From NCBI GenBank assembly GCA_031552185.1, contig JAVBMU010000111.1, forward strand, positions 1 through 22,203: a stretch of 22,203 nucleotides of DNA, given 5' to 3'. Source of the stretch: JAVBMU01 sp031552185 (GTDB lineage: Bacteria > Actinomycetota > Actinomycetes > Actinomycetales > Cellulomonadaceae). Positions 1 to 6,986 of the stretch are shown one piece after another; the stretch's first letter is position 1, and every line of letters begins with the position of its first letter. The notes beneath the pieces are model-generated. The model worked only from the letters and a program-made list of their open reading frames with translations. It did no database searches and was not told where the DNA came from. Both the position numbers and the translations under genes were made by a program.

Positions 1-732
1 CCGGCAGGCCGCGTCGGCGGTGGCGACGGCGATCTCCCGAGCCGTTGGCTCAGTCTCGGGATCGACCATGTCGTAGACTGAATTCGAGGGCATCTCGATC
101 GGAGTCTGCGGCAGGTCCGGAACCGCTTGAGCGGCCATGCAGGTGCGCCACTTTCGTGCCGCGGCGACGACCGGGGCGGAGGACTCCGCCCGCTCGCTTG
201 CATCGAGCGCCAGGCCGCGAACACTGATACCTGCGGAGCCGTCATCCGGTCGCAGATGCGACCATGCCCGCTCCCGGCACGCGATGACGCGCTTGTCCTC
301 TGCCCACTTGCCGAATCTTTCGCGGTAGGTCGAAGGTGGCCCGACCGGCTCGCCGACGTAGCTGCGCCGGTCCTCGTGGTAGCCGAATCGGCCTGCTATT
401 TCCTTACTCATGAGCGGTTGGTTAAATGGCCCCCGGGTCACCGACTGGGGTCGCGGCTTACCCGGCGGTCGCGGGAAATTGGCTTCGCCCTGGTCTTGCA
501 TACAGTCGTAGACGAAATAGTACTCGGCCACGATCGCCTTCCAATCAAGCTCGAGACTTACCTCGTAATCGTCGAGCGGAAGTGTCCACTTGGCCTGATC
601 CGGAACCAGGGAGGCGTCGAGTTGCTCGCGACTCATGCGCACATCAGATTGCTGGGGTTGCCCGCATGCGACGAGTGTTGCCGCCAGGGCGACGGCAGTG
701 AGGGACGTCCCTATGATCCTGCGACCTTTCAT
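1..732 (-). CDS. Putative lipoprotein of unknown function, partial (C-terminus outside window)
   Basis: I do not recognise the family. Reading the minus strand from ATG at 732 gives 244 codons open to base 1 with no stop, so the gene is cut by the left edge. The product begins with a positively charged start (KGRR), a hydrophobic stretch and a lipobox L20-V-A-C23 followed by G24, so it should be an exported lipoprotein lipidated at Cys23. The mature part has four cysteines (about residues 77, 152, 198 and 243), including a C-M-Q-D-Q-G stretch, and several W/Y-rich amphipathic segments, which suggests a disulfide-stabilised extracytoplasmic domain. GAGGAGGA lies 7 nt before the ATG. It starts 88 bp downstream of the peptidase-inhibitor gene on the same strand, so they may share a transcript. 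Presence of the gene is well supported; function is unknown. Confidence 0.85.
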   Translation of the reverse strand, partial: MKGRRIIGTSLTAVALAATLVACGQPQQSDVRMSREQLDASLVPDQAKWTLPLDDYEVSLELDWKAIVAEYYFVYDCMQDQGEANFPRPPGKPRPQSVTRGPFNQPLMSKEIAGRFGYHEDRRSYVGEPVGPPSTYRERFGKWAEDKRVIACRERAWSHLRPDDGSAGISVRGLALDASERAESSAPVVAAARKWRTCMAAQAVPDLPQTPIEMPSNSVYDMVDPETEPTAREIAVATADAACR

Positions 733-820
733 GCCGGAGTCCTCCTCGATCCGGTTCGGAAATTTGGGTCCGATGGGAATGGTTGGACGGGTGGGGGGCA
801 CCGCCAGGCCTTTCGCTCGG

Positions 821-1276
821 TCAACCCTCGAACCGGAAGGACTCGATGTTGTTGTTCACCACGCTCGCGGGTTTGGGTACCTCGGCGCGGGTGTCGATGC
901 CATTGCCAAGATTGGGATCGCGTTCGCCGTTCGGATAGAGCGAGAACAGGAGGGTGCCGTATTTCTTGTTTGCATAGAGGTATGCTCGGAGCTTGGTGCC
1001 CCGGTTCACGACGGAGGTGGCGTTGTTGGCTCCGTTCGTGCTGGTGCCGGAAAAGAGCCAGGTGCTCAGGTCCGGAATCCCGTGCTCGGCCTTGATGTAC
1101 CCGGTGTGCCGGCCGGACGACATATAGTTGTCGCCGCTCCACACGCAGGCATACCGCACGGGACAGTTGTCCCATGCCGCCTGCGCGGGCAGCGCGGTCG
1201 CGACGACCGCGATCGAGCCGACCAGTGCGGTCAGCGCCGACGCGGCGCCGAATCTCTTCGCGAACGGACGCGTCAT
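821..1276 (-). CDS. Secreted peptidase inhibitor family I36 protein
   Basis: This 151-aa protein has a classical Sec signal peptide: basic N-terminus (TRPFAKRFG), a hydrophobic core to about residue 30, and an A31-Q-A33 cleavage site, leaving a mature domain of about 118 residues. The mature start with two close cysteines (C38 and C45 in N-C-P-V-R-Y-A-C-V-W) and the repeated aromatic/Asn/Gly pattern resemble inhibitor family I36 (SMPI type), small beta-rich secreted proteins of actinobacteria that inhibit metalloproteases. Many family members have no proven inhibitor activity, so the target is not inferable. The start is set by AGGAGG about 8 nt before ATG and by the signal peptide beginning there. 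A promoter lies at 1337-1365. The downstream neighbour on the same strand is a lipoprotein. Confidence 0.8.
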   Translation of the reverse strand: MTRPFAKRFGAASALTALVGSIAVVATALPAQAAWDNCPVRYACVWSGDNYMSSGRHTGYIKAEHGIPDLSTWLFSGTSTNGANNATSVVNRGTKLRAYLYANKKYGTLLFSLYPNGERDPNLGNGIDTRAEVPKPASVVNNNIESFRFEG

Positions 1277-1336
1277 GAGTTCTTTCCTCCTCGTGGTGCA
1301 AACTGTCCGAGCAATTCGGTTTCGCCCGATCGCGTT

Positions 1337-1365
1337 AATGTAGGTAAGGTTCTTCGCTTCGTCAA
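1337..1365 (-). promoter_or_regulatory. Predicted sigma70-like promoter of the I36 inhibitor gene
   Basis: Read on the minus strand, TTGACG (1360-1365) is followed by a 17-bp spacer and TACATT (1337-1342). The predicted start is near 1330, giving a leader of roughly 55 nt before ATG at 1276. The surrounding stretch is less GC-rich than the rest of the window. Confidence 0.6.
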
Positions 1366-1468
1366 CAACGAATGCGGACCTGTGGAGAACTCAGCGGCGC
1401 GCGGGGCCCGCGGGCGCCCGGGATGGCGTCCGGGCACTCCCGCCCCGATCGGCAACCGTCCGCGCCCC

Positions 1469-1487
1469 AACGCAAGCGGCTTGCGTT
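1469..1487. promoter_or_regulatory. Perfect 19-bp palindrome, candidate operator of the adjacent LacI-family regulator
   Basis: The sequence is AACGCAAGC-G-GCTTGCGTT, with 9-bp arms around a single central base, centred at 1478 and 18 nt before the ATG of the lacI-type gene at 1506. Placement just upstream of its own start suggests autoregulation. The arms resemble the GCAAG/CTTGC half-sites of sugar repressors, although many LacI-family operators have a central CG without the extra base. Confidence 0.6.
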
Positions 1488-1505
1488 CGCGCGTAAGGTG
1501 GCGTC

Positions 1506-2540
1506 ATGTCGCGACGGCTGGCGGAAGTGGCCACGAAGGTTGGCGTCTCGGAGGCGACGGTCAGCCGGGTCCTGAACGGCAAACCCGGCGTCTCCCAAGC
1601 GACGCGCGAGGCGGTCCTCACCGCGCTGGACGTGCTCGGCTACGAACGCCCCACCAAGCTGCGTGGCGAGCGCGGTCGACTCGTCGGCCTGGTGTTGCCG
1701 GAACTGGTCAACCCCATCTTTCCGGCGTTCGCCGAGGTGATCGGGGGCGCGTTGGCCCAACACGGTTTCACGCCGGTGCTGTGCACCCGCACCGCGGGCG
1801 GCATCTCGGAGGCGGAGTACATCGATCTCCTGCTGGGCCAGCACGTGTCGGGAGTGATCTTCGCGGGCGGCCTCTACGCCGAACGCGCCGCCGACCACGC
1901 GCACTACCGCCGGCTCGCCAAGCGCGGCCTGCCGGTGGTGCTGATCAACGCCGCCATCGAGGCGCTCGATTTTCCGCGGGTCTCGTGCGACGACCTGGTG
2001 GCGGTCCGCCAGGCGCTCGGGCATGTGATCTCGCTCGGGCACCGGCGGATCGGCCTGCTGCTCGGCCCGGCGGACCATGTGCCCTCGGAGCGCAAGCTCG
2101 CCGCGGCCGAGGCGTACGCGGTGCAGCGCGGGACGGCACTCGACCCGGCCCTGGTGGCGCACAGCCAGTACTCGCTCGAGAGTGGGCAGGCGGCGGCACA
2201 TCGCCTGATCGAGGCGGGCGCGACGGCGATCGTGTGCGCGAGCGACCCCCTCGCCCTGGGTGCCATCCGAGCCGCCCGGCGGGCGGGCCGGAGCGTACCG
2301 ACCGATGTCTCGGTGGTCGGCTTCGACGACTCCGCGCTGATGAACTCCACCGATCCGGCGCTGACCACCGTGCGCCAGCCGATCGAGCCCATGGGGCGGG
2401 CCGCCGTCGACCTCCTGGCCGGCATGATCGCCGGCATGATCGCCGGCACGGATGCGTCCCGGGACGAGTTGCTCTTCGAACCGGAGCTGGTGGTCCGGGG
2501 GTCGACGGCGGCCGTGCGCACCGTCGGCTCGGGCGCGTAG
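1506..2540 (+). CDS. LacI-family transcriptional regulator of the alpha-glucoside operon
   Basis: The 344-aa protein begins with a LacI helix-turn-helix (residues 4-25, RLAEVATKVGVSEATVSRVL), followed by the hinge-helix region up to about 55. A periplasmic-binding-like sugar-sensing domain follows (L-V-G-L-V-L-P-E near 59 onward; the V-S-V-V-G-F-D-D motif near 275; the T-T-V-R-Q-P motif near 292). The family binds operator DNA as dimers and is released by a sugar ligand. It lies directly upstream of a GH13 glucosidase and a CUT1 importer on the same strand, so it is probably their local repressor. AAGGTGG sits 5 nt before the ATG. Residues around 305-314 contain a duplicated A-G-M-I segment made by a 12-bp tandem repeat at 2418-2441. 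Confidence 0.92.
   Translation: MSRRLAEVATKVGVSEATVSRVLNGKPGVSQATREAVLTALDVLGYERPTKLRGERGRLVGLVLPELVNPIFPAFAEVIGGALAQHGFTPVLCTRTAGGISEAEYIDLLLGQHVSGVIFAGGLYAERAADHAHYRRLAKRGLPVVLINAAIEALDFPRVSCDDLVAVRQALGHVISLGHRRIGLLLGPADHVPSERKLAAAEAYAVQRGTALDPALVAHSQYSLESGQAAAHRLIEAGATAIVCASDPLALGAIRAARRAGRSVPTDVSVVGFDDSALMNSTDPALTTVRQPIEPMGRAAVDLLAGMIAGMIAGTDASRDELLFEPELVVRGSTAAVRTVGSGA
2418..2448 (+). repeat. 12-bp tandem duplication inside the lacI-type gene
   Basis: GCCGGCATGATC occurs twice in direct succession (2418-2429 and 2430-2441), followed by a partial third copy. It encodes A-G-M-I-A-G-M-I-A-G without breaking the frame, which looks like a slippage-generated four-residue insertion near the C-terminus of the sensor domain. 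Confidence 0.8.
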
Positions 2541-2603
2541 CGCCCGGCCAACTTCCCCGTCGGGTCGCTCGCACGTGAGCCGACGGCGCGCTCTTCCTGT
2601 GGT

Positions 2604-2613
2604 GGAGCGCTCT
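2604..2613. promoter_or_regulatory. LacI-type operator-like core (GGAGCGCTCT)
   Basis: An 8-bp palindrome GAGCGCTC (2605-2612) with a central CG, the core typical of many actinobacterial LacI-family operators (for example CebR sites). It lies about 45 bp upstream of the predicted -35 box of the glucosidase operon. Nine bases (AGCGCTCTC) are identical to the operator-like site before the second lacI-type gene at 16355-16363. Confidence 0.4.
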
Positions 2614-2657
2614 CTTCCCCGGCGCACCCGGCGTTCCAGCGCGCTGCTGTCCAATTC

Positions 2658-2686
2658 TTGCGTCCATTCTGTCGTCCAGTTACGGT
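2658..2686 (+). promoter_or_regulatory. Predicted promoter of the glucosidase/importer operon
   Basis: TTGCGT (2658-2663), a 17-bp spacer and TACGGT (2681-2686) form a plausible sigma70-like promoter. The predicted transcription start is near 2693, inside the inverted repeat at 2685-2710. The -35 box includes CTTGCGT, identical to part of one half of the palindrome at 1469-1487. Confidence 0.5.
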
Positions 2687-2710
2687 CACCCGACGAGCGA
2701 ATCGGGTGAC
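2685..2710. promoter_or_regulatory. Perfect 9-bp inverted repeat over the predicted transcription start
   Basis: GTCACCCGA (2685-2693) and TCGGGTGAC (2702-2710) are exact reverse complements separated by 8 nt. The element overlaps the end of the predicted -10 box and the start site, and ends 21 nt before the GTG of the glucosidase gene. That position suits a repressor operator; if transcribed it could instead form a 5' leader hairpin. There is no T-tract, so a terminator is less likely. Confidence 0.55.
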
Positions 2711-2731
2711 TTCGACAGGAACGAGGAATCG

Positions 2732-4462
2732 GTGCGCGCGGATGCCCAGCCGGCCGGGCCGGCCCCCGCCGTCGACGCGGCGCGTGCGTCGGTCGGCATC
2801 GCGACCCGCCCGCAGTGGTGGCGCGACGCGGTGATCTACCAGGTCTACGTGCGCAGCTTCGCGGACGCGGACGGCGACGGCACGGGGGATCTGGCCGGCG
2901 TGCGGGCCCGCCTGCCGTACCTGCGCGACCTCGGCGTCGACGCGATCTGGTTCACCCCCTGGTACGTGTCGCCCCTGGCCGACGGCGGTTACGACGTCGC
3001 GGACTACCGCGCGATCGATCCCCGGTTCGGCACCCTTGCCGACGCCGAGGTCCTCATCGCCGAGGCGGCGGACCTCGGCATCCGCACGATCGTCGACATC
3101 GTCCCGAACCACGTCTCCGCCGAGCATGCCTGGTTCCGGGCGGCGCTCGACGCCGCCCCCGGCTCGCCCGAGCGCGACCGGTTCTGGTTCCGCCCCGGCA
3201 AGGGACCGGGCGGCGACGAGGTGCCCACCCGCTGGACCTCGGACTTTCGCGGCAGCACCTGGACCCGGACGACCAGCCCGGACGGAACCCCGGGGGAGTG
3301 GTACCTGCACCTGTTCGCCCCCGAGCAGCCGGACCTGAACTGGGACAACCCGCAGGTCCGCGCCGAACACGAGGCGGTCCTGCGGTTCTGGTTCGACCGC
3401 GGCGCGGCCGGGATCCGGATCGACTCCGCGGCACTGCTGATCAAAGACCCGACCCTCCCCGAGGTGCCGGCGAGCCCCACCCCCGGCGGCCACCCGCACG
3501 TGGACCGGGACGAGATCCACGACGTCTACCGGTCCTGGCGCGCGATCGCGGATTCCTACGCCGAGCCGCGGATGCTCGTCGGCGAGGTCTGGGTCCCGGG
3601 CAGCGAACGGTTCGCCCGCTACCTGCGCCCGGACGAACTGCACACCGCGTTCAACTTCGACTTCATGGCTCGGCCCTGGGAAGCCGCGGCGCTGCGGGCG
3701 TCGATCGACGCCACCCTGCGGGCGCATGCCCCCGTCGGGGCTCCGGCCACCTGGGTGCTGGCCAACCACGACGTGACCCGTACCGTGACTCGCTACGGCC
3801 GCGAGGACAGTTCCTTCTCCTTCCCGGCCAAGCGCTTCGGCACCCCGACCGACCTGGCGACCGGTCGGCGTCGGGCCCGGGCGGCCGCGCTGCTGACCGC
3901 CGCGCTGCCGGGCTCGCTGTACCTGTATCAGGGCGAGGAACTCGGCCTGCCGGAGGTCGAGGACCTGCCCCGCGGCGCGATCCAGGACCCGATGCACTTC
4001 CGCTCCGGCGGCCTCGACCCCGGCCGGGACGGGTGCCGGGTGCCGCTGCCCTGGACCACCCGGGGCACGTCGCACGGTTTTGGTCCCGACGGCGGCGCCC
4101 GGCCGTGGCTCCCGCAGCCACCGGCGTGGGGCACGTTCTCGGTCGAGGCCCAGGAGCGCGACCCCGGCTCGATGCTCGCGTTGTACCGGCGCGCGCTCGC
4201 CGCGCGCCGCGCCGAGCCGGGCCTGCGGGCGAGTGCCTTCCGCTGGCTCGTCGGCCTCGGCGGGGTCCGGTTCGGCCCGGGCGTGCTCGCGTTCGCGCGC
4301 GACGACGTCGGCTGCCTCGTGAACCTCGGGCCGGACCTGGACCTGCCCGACGGCGTTGACGTCATCCTGACGTCCGAACCTCCCGGACCGGACCTGCGGC
4401 CGGGCACCCCCGCCGCGCGCCTTCGGCTGCCGCGGGACACCGCCGCCTGGATCCGCCTATGA
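2732..4462 (+). CDS. Alpha-glucosidase / oligo-1,6-glucosidase-like enzyme, GH13 family
   Basis: This 576-aa enzyme should hydrolyse alpha-glucosidic bonds in imported oligosaccharides in the cytoplasm (no signal peptide). All GH13 barrel motifs are present: the W-W-R-D-A-V-I-Y-Q-V-Y start near residue 29; region I D-I-V-P-N-H (122-127); region II G-I-R-I-D-S with nucleophile D231; region III V-G-E-V-W with acid/base E285; and region IV A-N-H-D-V-T-R with transition-state stabiliser D347. A short C-terminal beta domain follows. Length and motifs fit the actinobacterial alpha-glucosidases linked to CUT1 importers; exact linkage preference cannot be read from sequence. The start is GTG at 2732 with GAGGA 4 nt upstream. 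It is followed 92 bp later by the binding-protein gene. Confidence 0.9.
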   Translation: MRADAQPAGPAPAVDAARASVGIATRPQWWRDAVIYQVYVRSFADADGDGTGDLAGVRARLPYLRDLGVDAIWFTPWYVSPLADGGYDVADYRAIDPRFGTLADAEVLIAEAADLGIRTIVDIVPNHVSAEHAWFRAALDAAPGSPERDRFWFRPGKGPGGDEVPTRWTSDFRGSTWTRTTSPDGTPGEWYLHLFAPEQPDLNWDNPQVRAEHEAVLRFWFDRGAAGIRIDSAALLIKDPTLPEVPASPTPGGHPHVDRDEIHDVYRSWRAIADSYAEPRMLVGEVWVPGSERFARYLRPDELHTAFNFDFMARPWEAAALRASIDATLRAHAPVGAPATWVLANHDVTRTVTRYGREDSSFSFPAKRFGTPTDLATGRRRARAAALLTAALPGSLYLYQGEELGLPEVEDLPRGAIQDPMHFRSGGLDPGRDGCRVPLPWTTRGTSHGFGPDGGARPWLPQPPAWGTFSVEAQERDPGSMLALYRRALAARRAEPGLRASAFRWLVGLGGVRFGPGVLAFARDDVGCLVNLGPDLDLPDGVDVILTSEPPGPDLRPGTPAARLRLPRDTAAWIRL

Positions 4463-4554
4463 CCGCCACAGACCGGACCCGACCCACGGCATGACCCCTG
4501 CCCCACCGCTCGACCCCAGCTTGGCCCCCACCCACCAGCCCGAACGGAGTGACG

Positions 4555-5955
4555 ATGAAGTCCACACGCCGCACGATCGCCTTCGCGCTCGCGGGGTCGC
4601 TCGCCGCGCTCACGCTCACCGCGTGCAGCGGCAACTCCGGCGACGACAACTCGAGCGACTCCTCGGCCGCCGCGAAGCGAGTGACCCTGCGGGTCGTCTC
4701 GCTGCTGCCCGGCTCCGAGCAGGCCGCCAAGGACGCCTTCAACGCCCAGGTCGCGGAGTTCGAGGACGCAAACCCGACCATCAAGATCAAGCCCGAGGAA
4801 TACGAGTGGAAGGCGACCACATTCGCCGCTCAACTCGCCGGCGGCACACTGCCGGACGTCTTTGAGATCCCCTTCACCGACGCCCGGACGCTGATCGAGA
4901 ACGGCCAGTTGGCGGACATGGACAAGCAGTTCAAGACGCTGCCCTACGCGGACAAGTTCAACCCGGCGATCCTCGACGCCGGCAAGGGCGCGGACGGACA
5001 CGTCTACGCCATCCCGGCCAAGAACGTCTACGGCGTCGGGCTGACCTACAACCGGGACCTGTTCGCCAAGTCCGGTCTCGACCCGGACCGGCCGCCGACG
5101 ACGTGGGACGAGGTCCGCGCCTACGCCAAGACCATCGCCCGGAAGAACCCCGGGGTGGCCGGCTTCATGGAGATGACCCAGAACAACACCGGCGGCTGGC
5201 AGCTCACGGCGGCGACGTTCGCCCGCGGCGGCCGGGTGCAGGACGTCGGCTCGGACGGCAAGGCCACCCAGACCCTGACCAACGAGGGCACCAAGGAGGC
5301 GCTGCAGTTCCTGCACGACCTGCGCTGGGAGGACAACTCGATGGGCGCGAACTTCCTGCTCGACTGGGGGAGCATCAACCAGGCCTTCGCCGCGGGCAAG
5401 ATCGGCATGTACGTGTCGGGCTCCGACATCTACACCTCGCTGGTCCAGACCCAGGGCATCAAGCCGGAGATGTACGGCCTGACCGCGATGCCGCAGGCCG
5501 ACAATGCCGACGCCGGCGTTCTCACGGGTGGCACCCTGGCCGCGGTTCCGGCCGGCGCCAAGGACGATGTCAAGGCGGCCGCCGTGAAGTGGATCGACTA
5601 CTTCTACCTGGGCAAGCTCGTGAACCAGGACCGCGCCGTCGCCGATGCCAAGACCCTGGTGGCGAACAAGCAGCCGGTGGGCACGCCCGTTCTGCCGATG
5701 TTCAGCAAGGAGCAGTACGAGGTGAACCAGACCTGGATCAAGGACTACATCAACGCCCCGCTGGACCAGATGACGGGCTACACGGACACGATGTTCGACC
5801 TTCCGCTGGTCGGCGAGCCGTCCCGGCAGACCCAGGCGATCTACGCCCTGCTCGACCCGGTGGTGCAGAAGGTCCTGACCGACCCGAACGCCGACATCGA
5901 CGCGCTGCTCAAGAAGGCGAACGAGGACGCCCAGGCGCTGCTCGACCAAGGCTAG
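4555..5955 (+). CDS. ABC transporter sugar-binding lipoprotein (CUT1 family)
   Basis: The 466-aa protein has a type II signal peptide: KSTRR, a hydrophobic core, and lipobox L21-T-A-C24 followed by a Ser/Asp-rich tether (S-G-N-S-G-D-D-N-S). The remainder has the fold-1 solute-binding pattern of maltose/oligosaccharide proteins (E-F-E-D-A-N-P-T-I-K-I; L-A-G-G-T-L-P-D-V-F-E; L-T-Y-N-R-D-L-F; A-F-A-A-G-K-I-G-M). It captures the sugar outside the membrane and delivers it to the two permeases that follow. ATG at 4555 is preferred over an in-frame GTG six bases earlier because GGAG (4546-4549) lies 5 nt before the ATG and overlaps the GTG. The ligand is inferred from the neighbouring glucosidase to be an alpha-glucoside. 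Confidence 0.92.
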   Translation: MKSTRRTIAFALAGSLAALTLTACSGNSGDDNSSDSSAAAKRVTLRVVSLLPGSEQAAKDAFNAQVAEFEDANPTIKIKPEEYEWKATTFAAQLAGGTLPDVFEIPFTDARTLIENGQLADMDKQFKTLPYADKFNPAILDAGKGADGHVYAIPAKNVYGVGLTYNRDLFAKSGLDPDRPPTTWDEVRAYAKTIARKNPGVAGFMEMTQNNTGGWQLTAATFARGGRVQDVGSDGKATQTLTNEGTKEALQFLHDLRWEDNSMGANFLLDWGSINQAFAAGKIGMYVSGSDIYTSLVQTQGIKPEMYGLTAMPQADNADAGVLTGGTLAAVPAGAKDDVKAAAVKWIDYFYLGKLVNQDRAVADAKTLVANKQPVGTPVLPMFSKEQYEVNQTWIKDYINAPLDQMTGYTDTMFDLPLVGEPSRQTQAIYALLDPVVQKVLTDPNADIDALLKKANEDAQALLDQG

Positions 5956-6011
5956 GTGTTCCGCCGCGCCGCCTTCGCCGCCTTCGCCGCCGCACTCCAA
6001 AGGATGAGCCT

Positions 6012-6986
6012 GTGACTGGCACCCTTGCCCCCAGCACCACCTCCGCGCCGCCGGTCCCCGACCGGCGGACGCGGGGGCGGCGCCGGCCCGGGCGCACCCC
6101 GGGGACCTGGGTGCGCGGCGGCGGCCTGAGCACGCTCGTGTTCACGCTGCCGGTCCTGGTCGTGTTCGGCGTGTTCTCCTGGTACCCGATCCTGCGCTCG
6201 GTGCTGATGAGTTTTCAGAAGACGAACCTCGTCGCCGCGCCCACCTGGGTCGGCCTGCACAACTTCGAGTTCGTGGTGCAGGACCCCCTGCTGCCGGTCG
6301 CCATCAAGAACACGCTGTACTTCGCCTTGTTGGCCCTGGTCATCGGCTATCCGGTGCCGCTGGCCGCGGCCGTCCTGATGAGCGAGGTGCGCCGGTTCCG
6401 CGGGGTGTATTCCGCGCTGGCGTACCTGCCCGTCGTCGTGCCGCCCGTCGTTTCCGTGCTGCTCTGGAAGTTCTTCTACGACGCCGGCCCGACCGGGGTT
6501 TTCAACACGATTCTCGGGTGGGTCGGGCTCGGGCCGTACCCGTGGATTCAGGACGCCCGGTGGGCGATGCCCTCGCTGGTCCTCGCGGCCACGTGGGCCG
6601 GGGCGGGCGGCACCGTCATCGTTTACCTCGCCGCCCTGACCGGCGTCCGGGCCGAGTTGTACGACGCCGCGGAGGTCGACGGCGCGAATCTCTGGCGCAA
6701 GGTCTGGCACGTGACCATGCCGGCGTTGCGGGGGGTGCTGTTCATCACGCTGATCTTGCAGGTGATCGCCACGGCACAGGTCTTTCTCGAACCCTTTCTG
6801 TTCACCTCGGGTGGACCGGCGAACGCGACGACGACGGTGCTGCTGTTGATCTACAAATACGCCTTTCAGAACAGCTTGGGGGGCAACTACGGCGCCGCGA
6901 CGGCGCTCAGCCTGATGCTCGCCGTCGTGCTCGCCGTCTTTTCCCTGCTCTACTTCCGGCTCACCCGGTCCTGGAGCACGTCATGA
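6012..6986 (+). CDS. ABC transporter permease, CUT1 family (MalF-like)
   Basis: The 324-aa membrane protein has a proline/arginine-rich cytoplasmic N-terminus of about 38 residues followed by six hydrophobic segments. The EAA loop that docks the ATPase is visible as D-A-A-E-V-D-G-A-N-L-W-R-K-V-W-H-V-T-M-P. The start is the GTG at 6012 with AAAGGA 7 nt upstream. The frame is open far upstream, but that stretch lies inside the binding-protein gene in another frame and is not coding here. Its 3' end overlaps the start of the second permease by 4 bp (ATGA), indicating translational coupling. Together the two permeases form the channel of the sugar importer. Confidence 0.92.
   Translation: MTGTLAPSTTSAPPVPDRRTRGRRRPGRTPGTWVRGGGLSTLVFTLPVLVVFGVFSWYPILRSVLMSFQKTNLVAAPTWVGLHNFEFVVQDPLLPVAIKNTLYFALLALVIGYPVPLAAAVLMSEVRRFRGVYSALAYLPVVVPPVVSVLLWKFFYDAGPTGVFNTILGWVGLGPYPWIQDARWAMPSLVLAATWAGAGGTVIVYLAALTGVRAELYDAAEVDGANLWRKVWHVTMPALRGVLFITLILQVIATAQVFLEPFLFTSGGPANATTTVLLLIYKYAFQNSLGGNYGAATALSLMLAVVLAVFSLLYFRLTRSWSTS

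Noticed and set aside
635..2578. 647-aa plus-strand open frame over the inhibitor and lacI-type genes
   Set aside because: Shadow of two recognisable genes; Arg/Gly/Pro-rich without domains.
2685..2710. Terminator of the first lacI-type gene
   Set aside because: It lies 145 bp beyond that gene's stop, overlaps the predicted promoter of the next gene and has no T-tract, so an operator or leader element fits better.
4459..4494. 11-codon frame (ATGA overlap with the glucosidase stop)
   Set aside because: Too short, no known peptide pattern and no Shine-Dalgarno; possibly chance overlap.
3928..6000. 690-aa open frame antisense to the glucosidase and binding-protein genes
   Set aside because: Overlaps two well-supported genes; the low-complexity composition is typical of a shadow frame.
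5103..6011. Upstream extension of the first permease frame
   Set aside because: Inside the binding-protein gene in another frame; GTG 6012 has a good Shine-Dalgarno and begins a normal permease.
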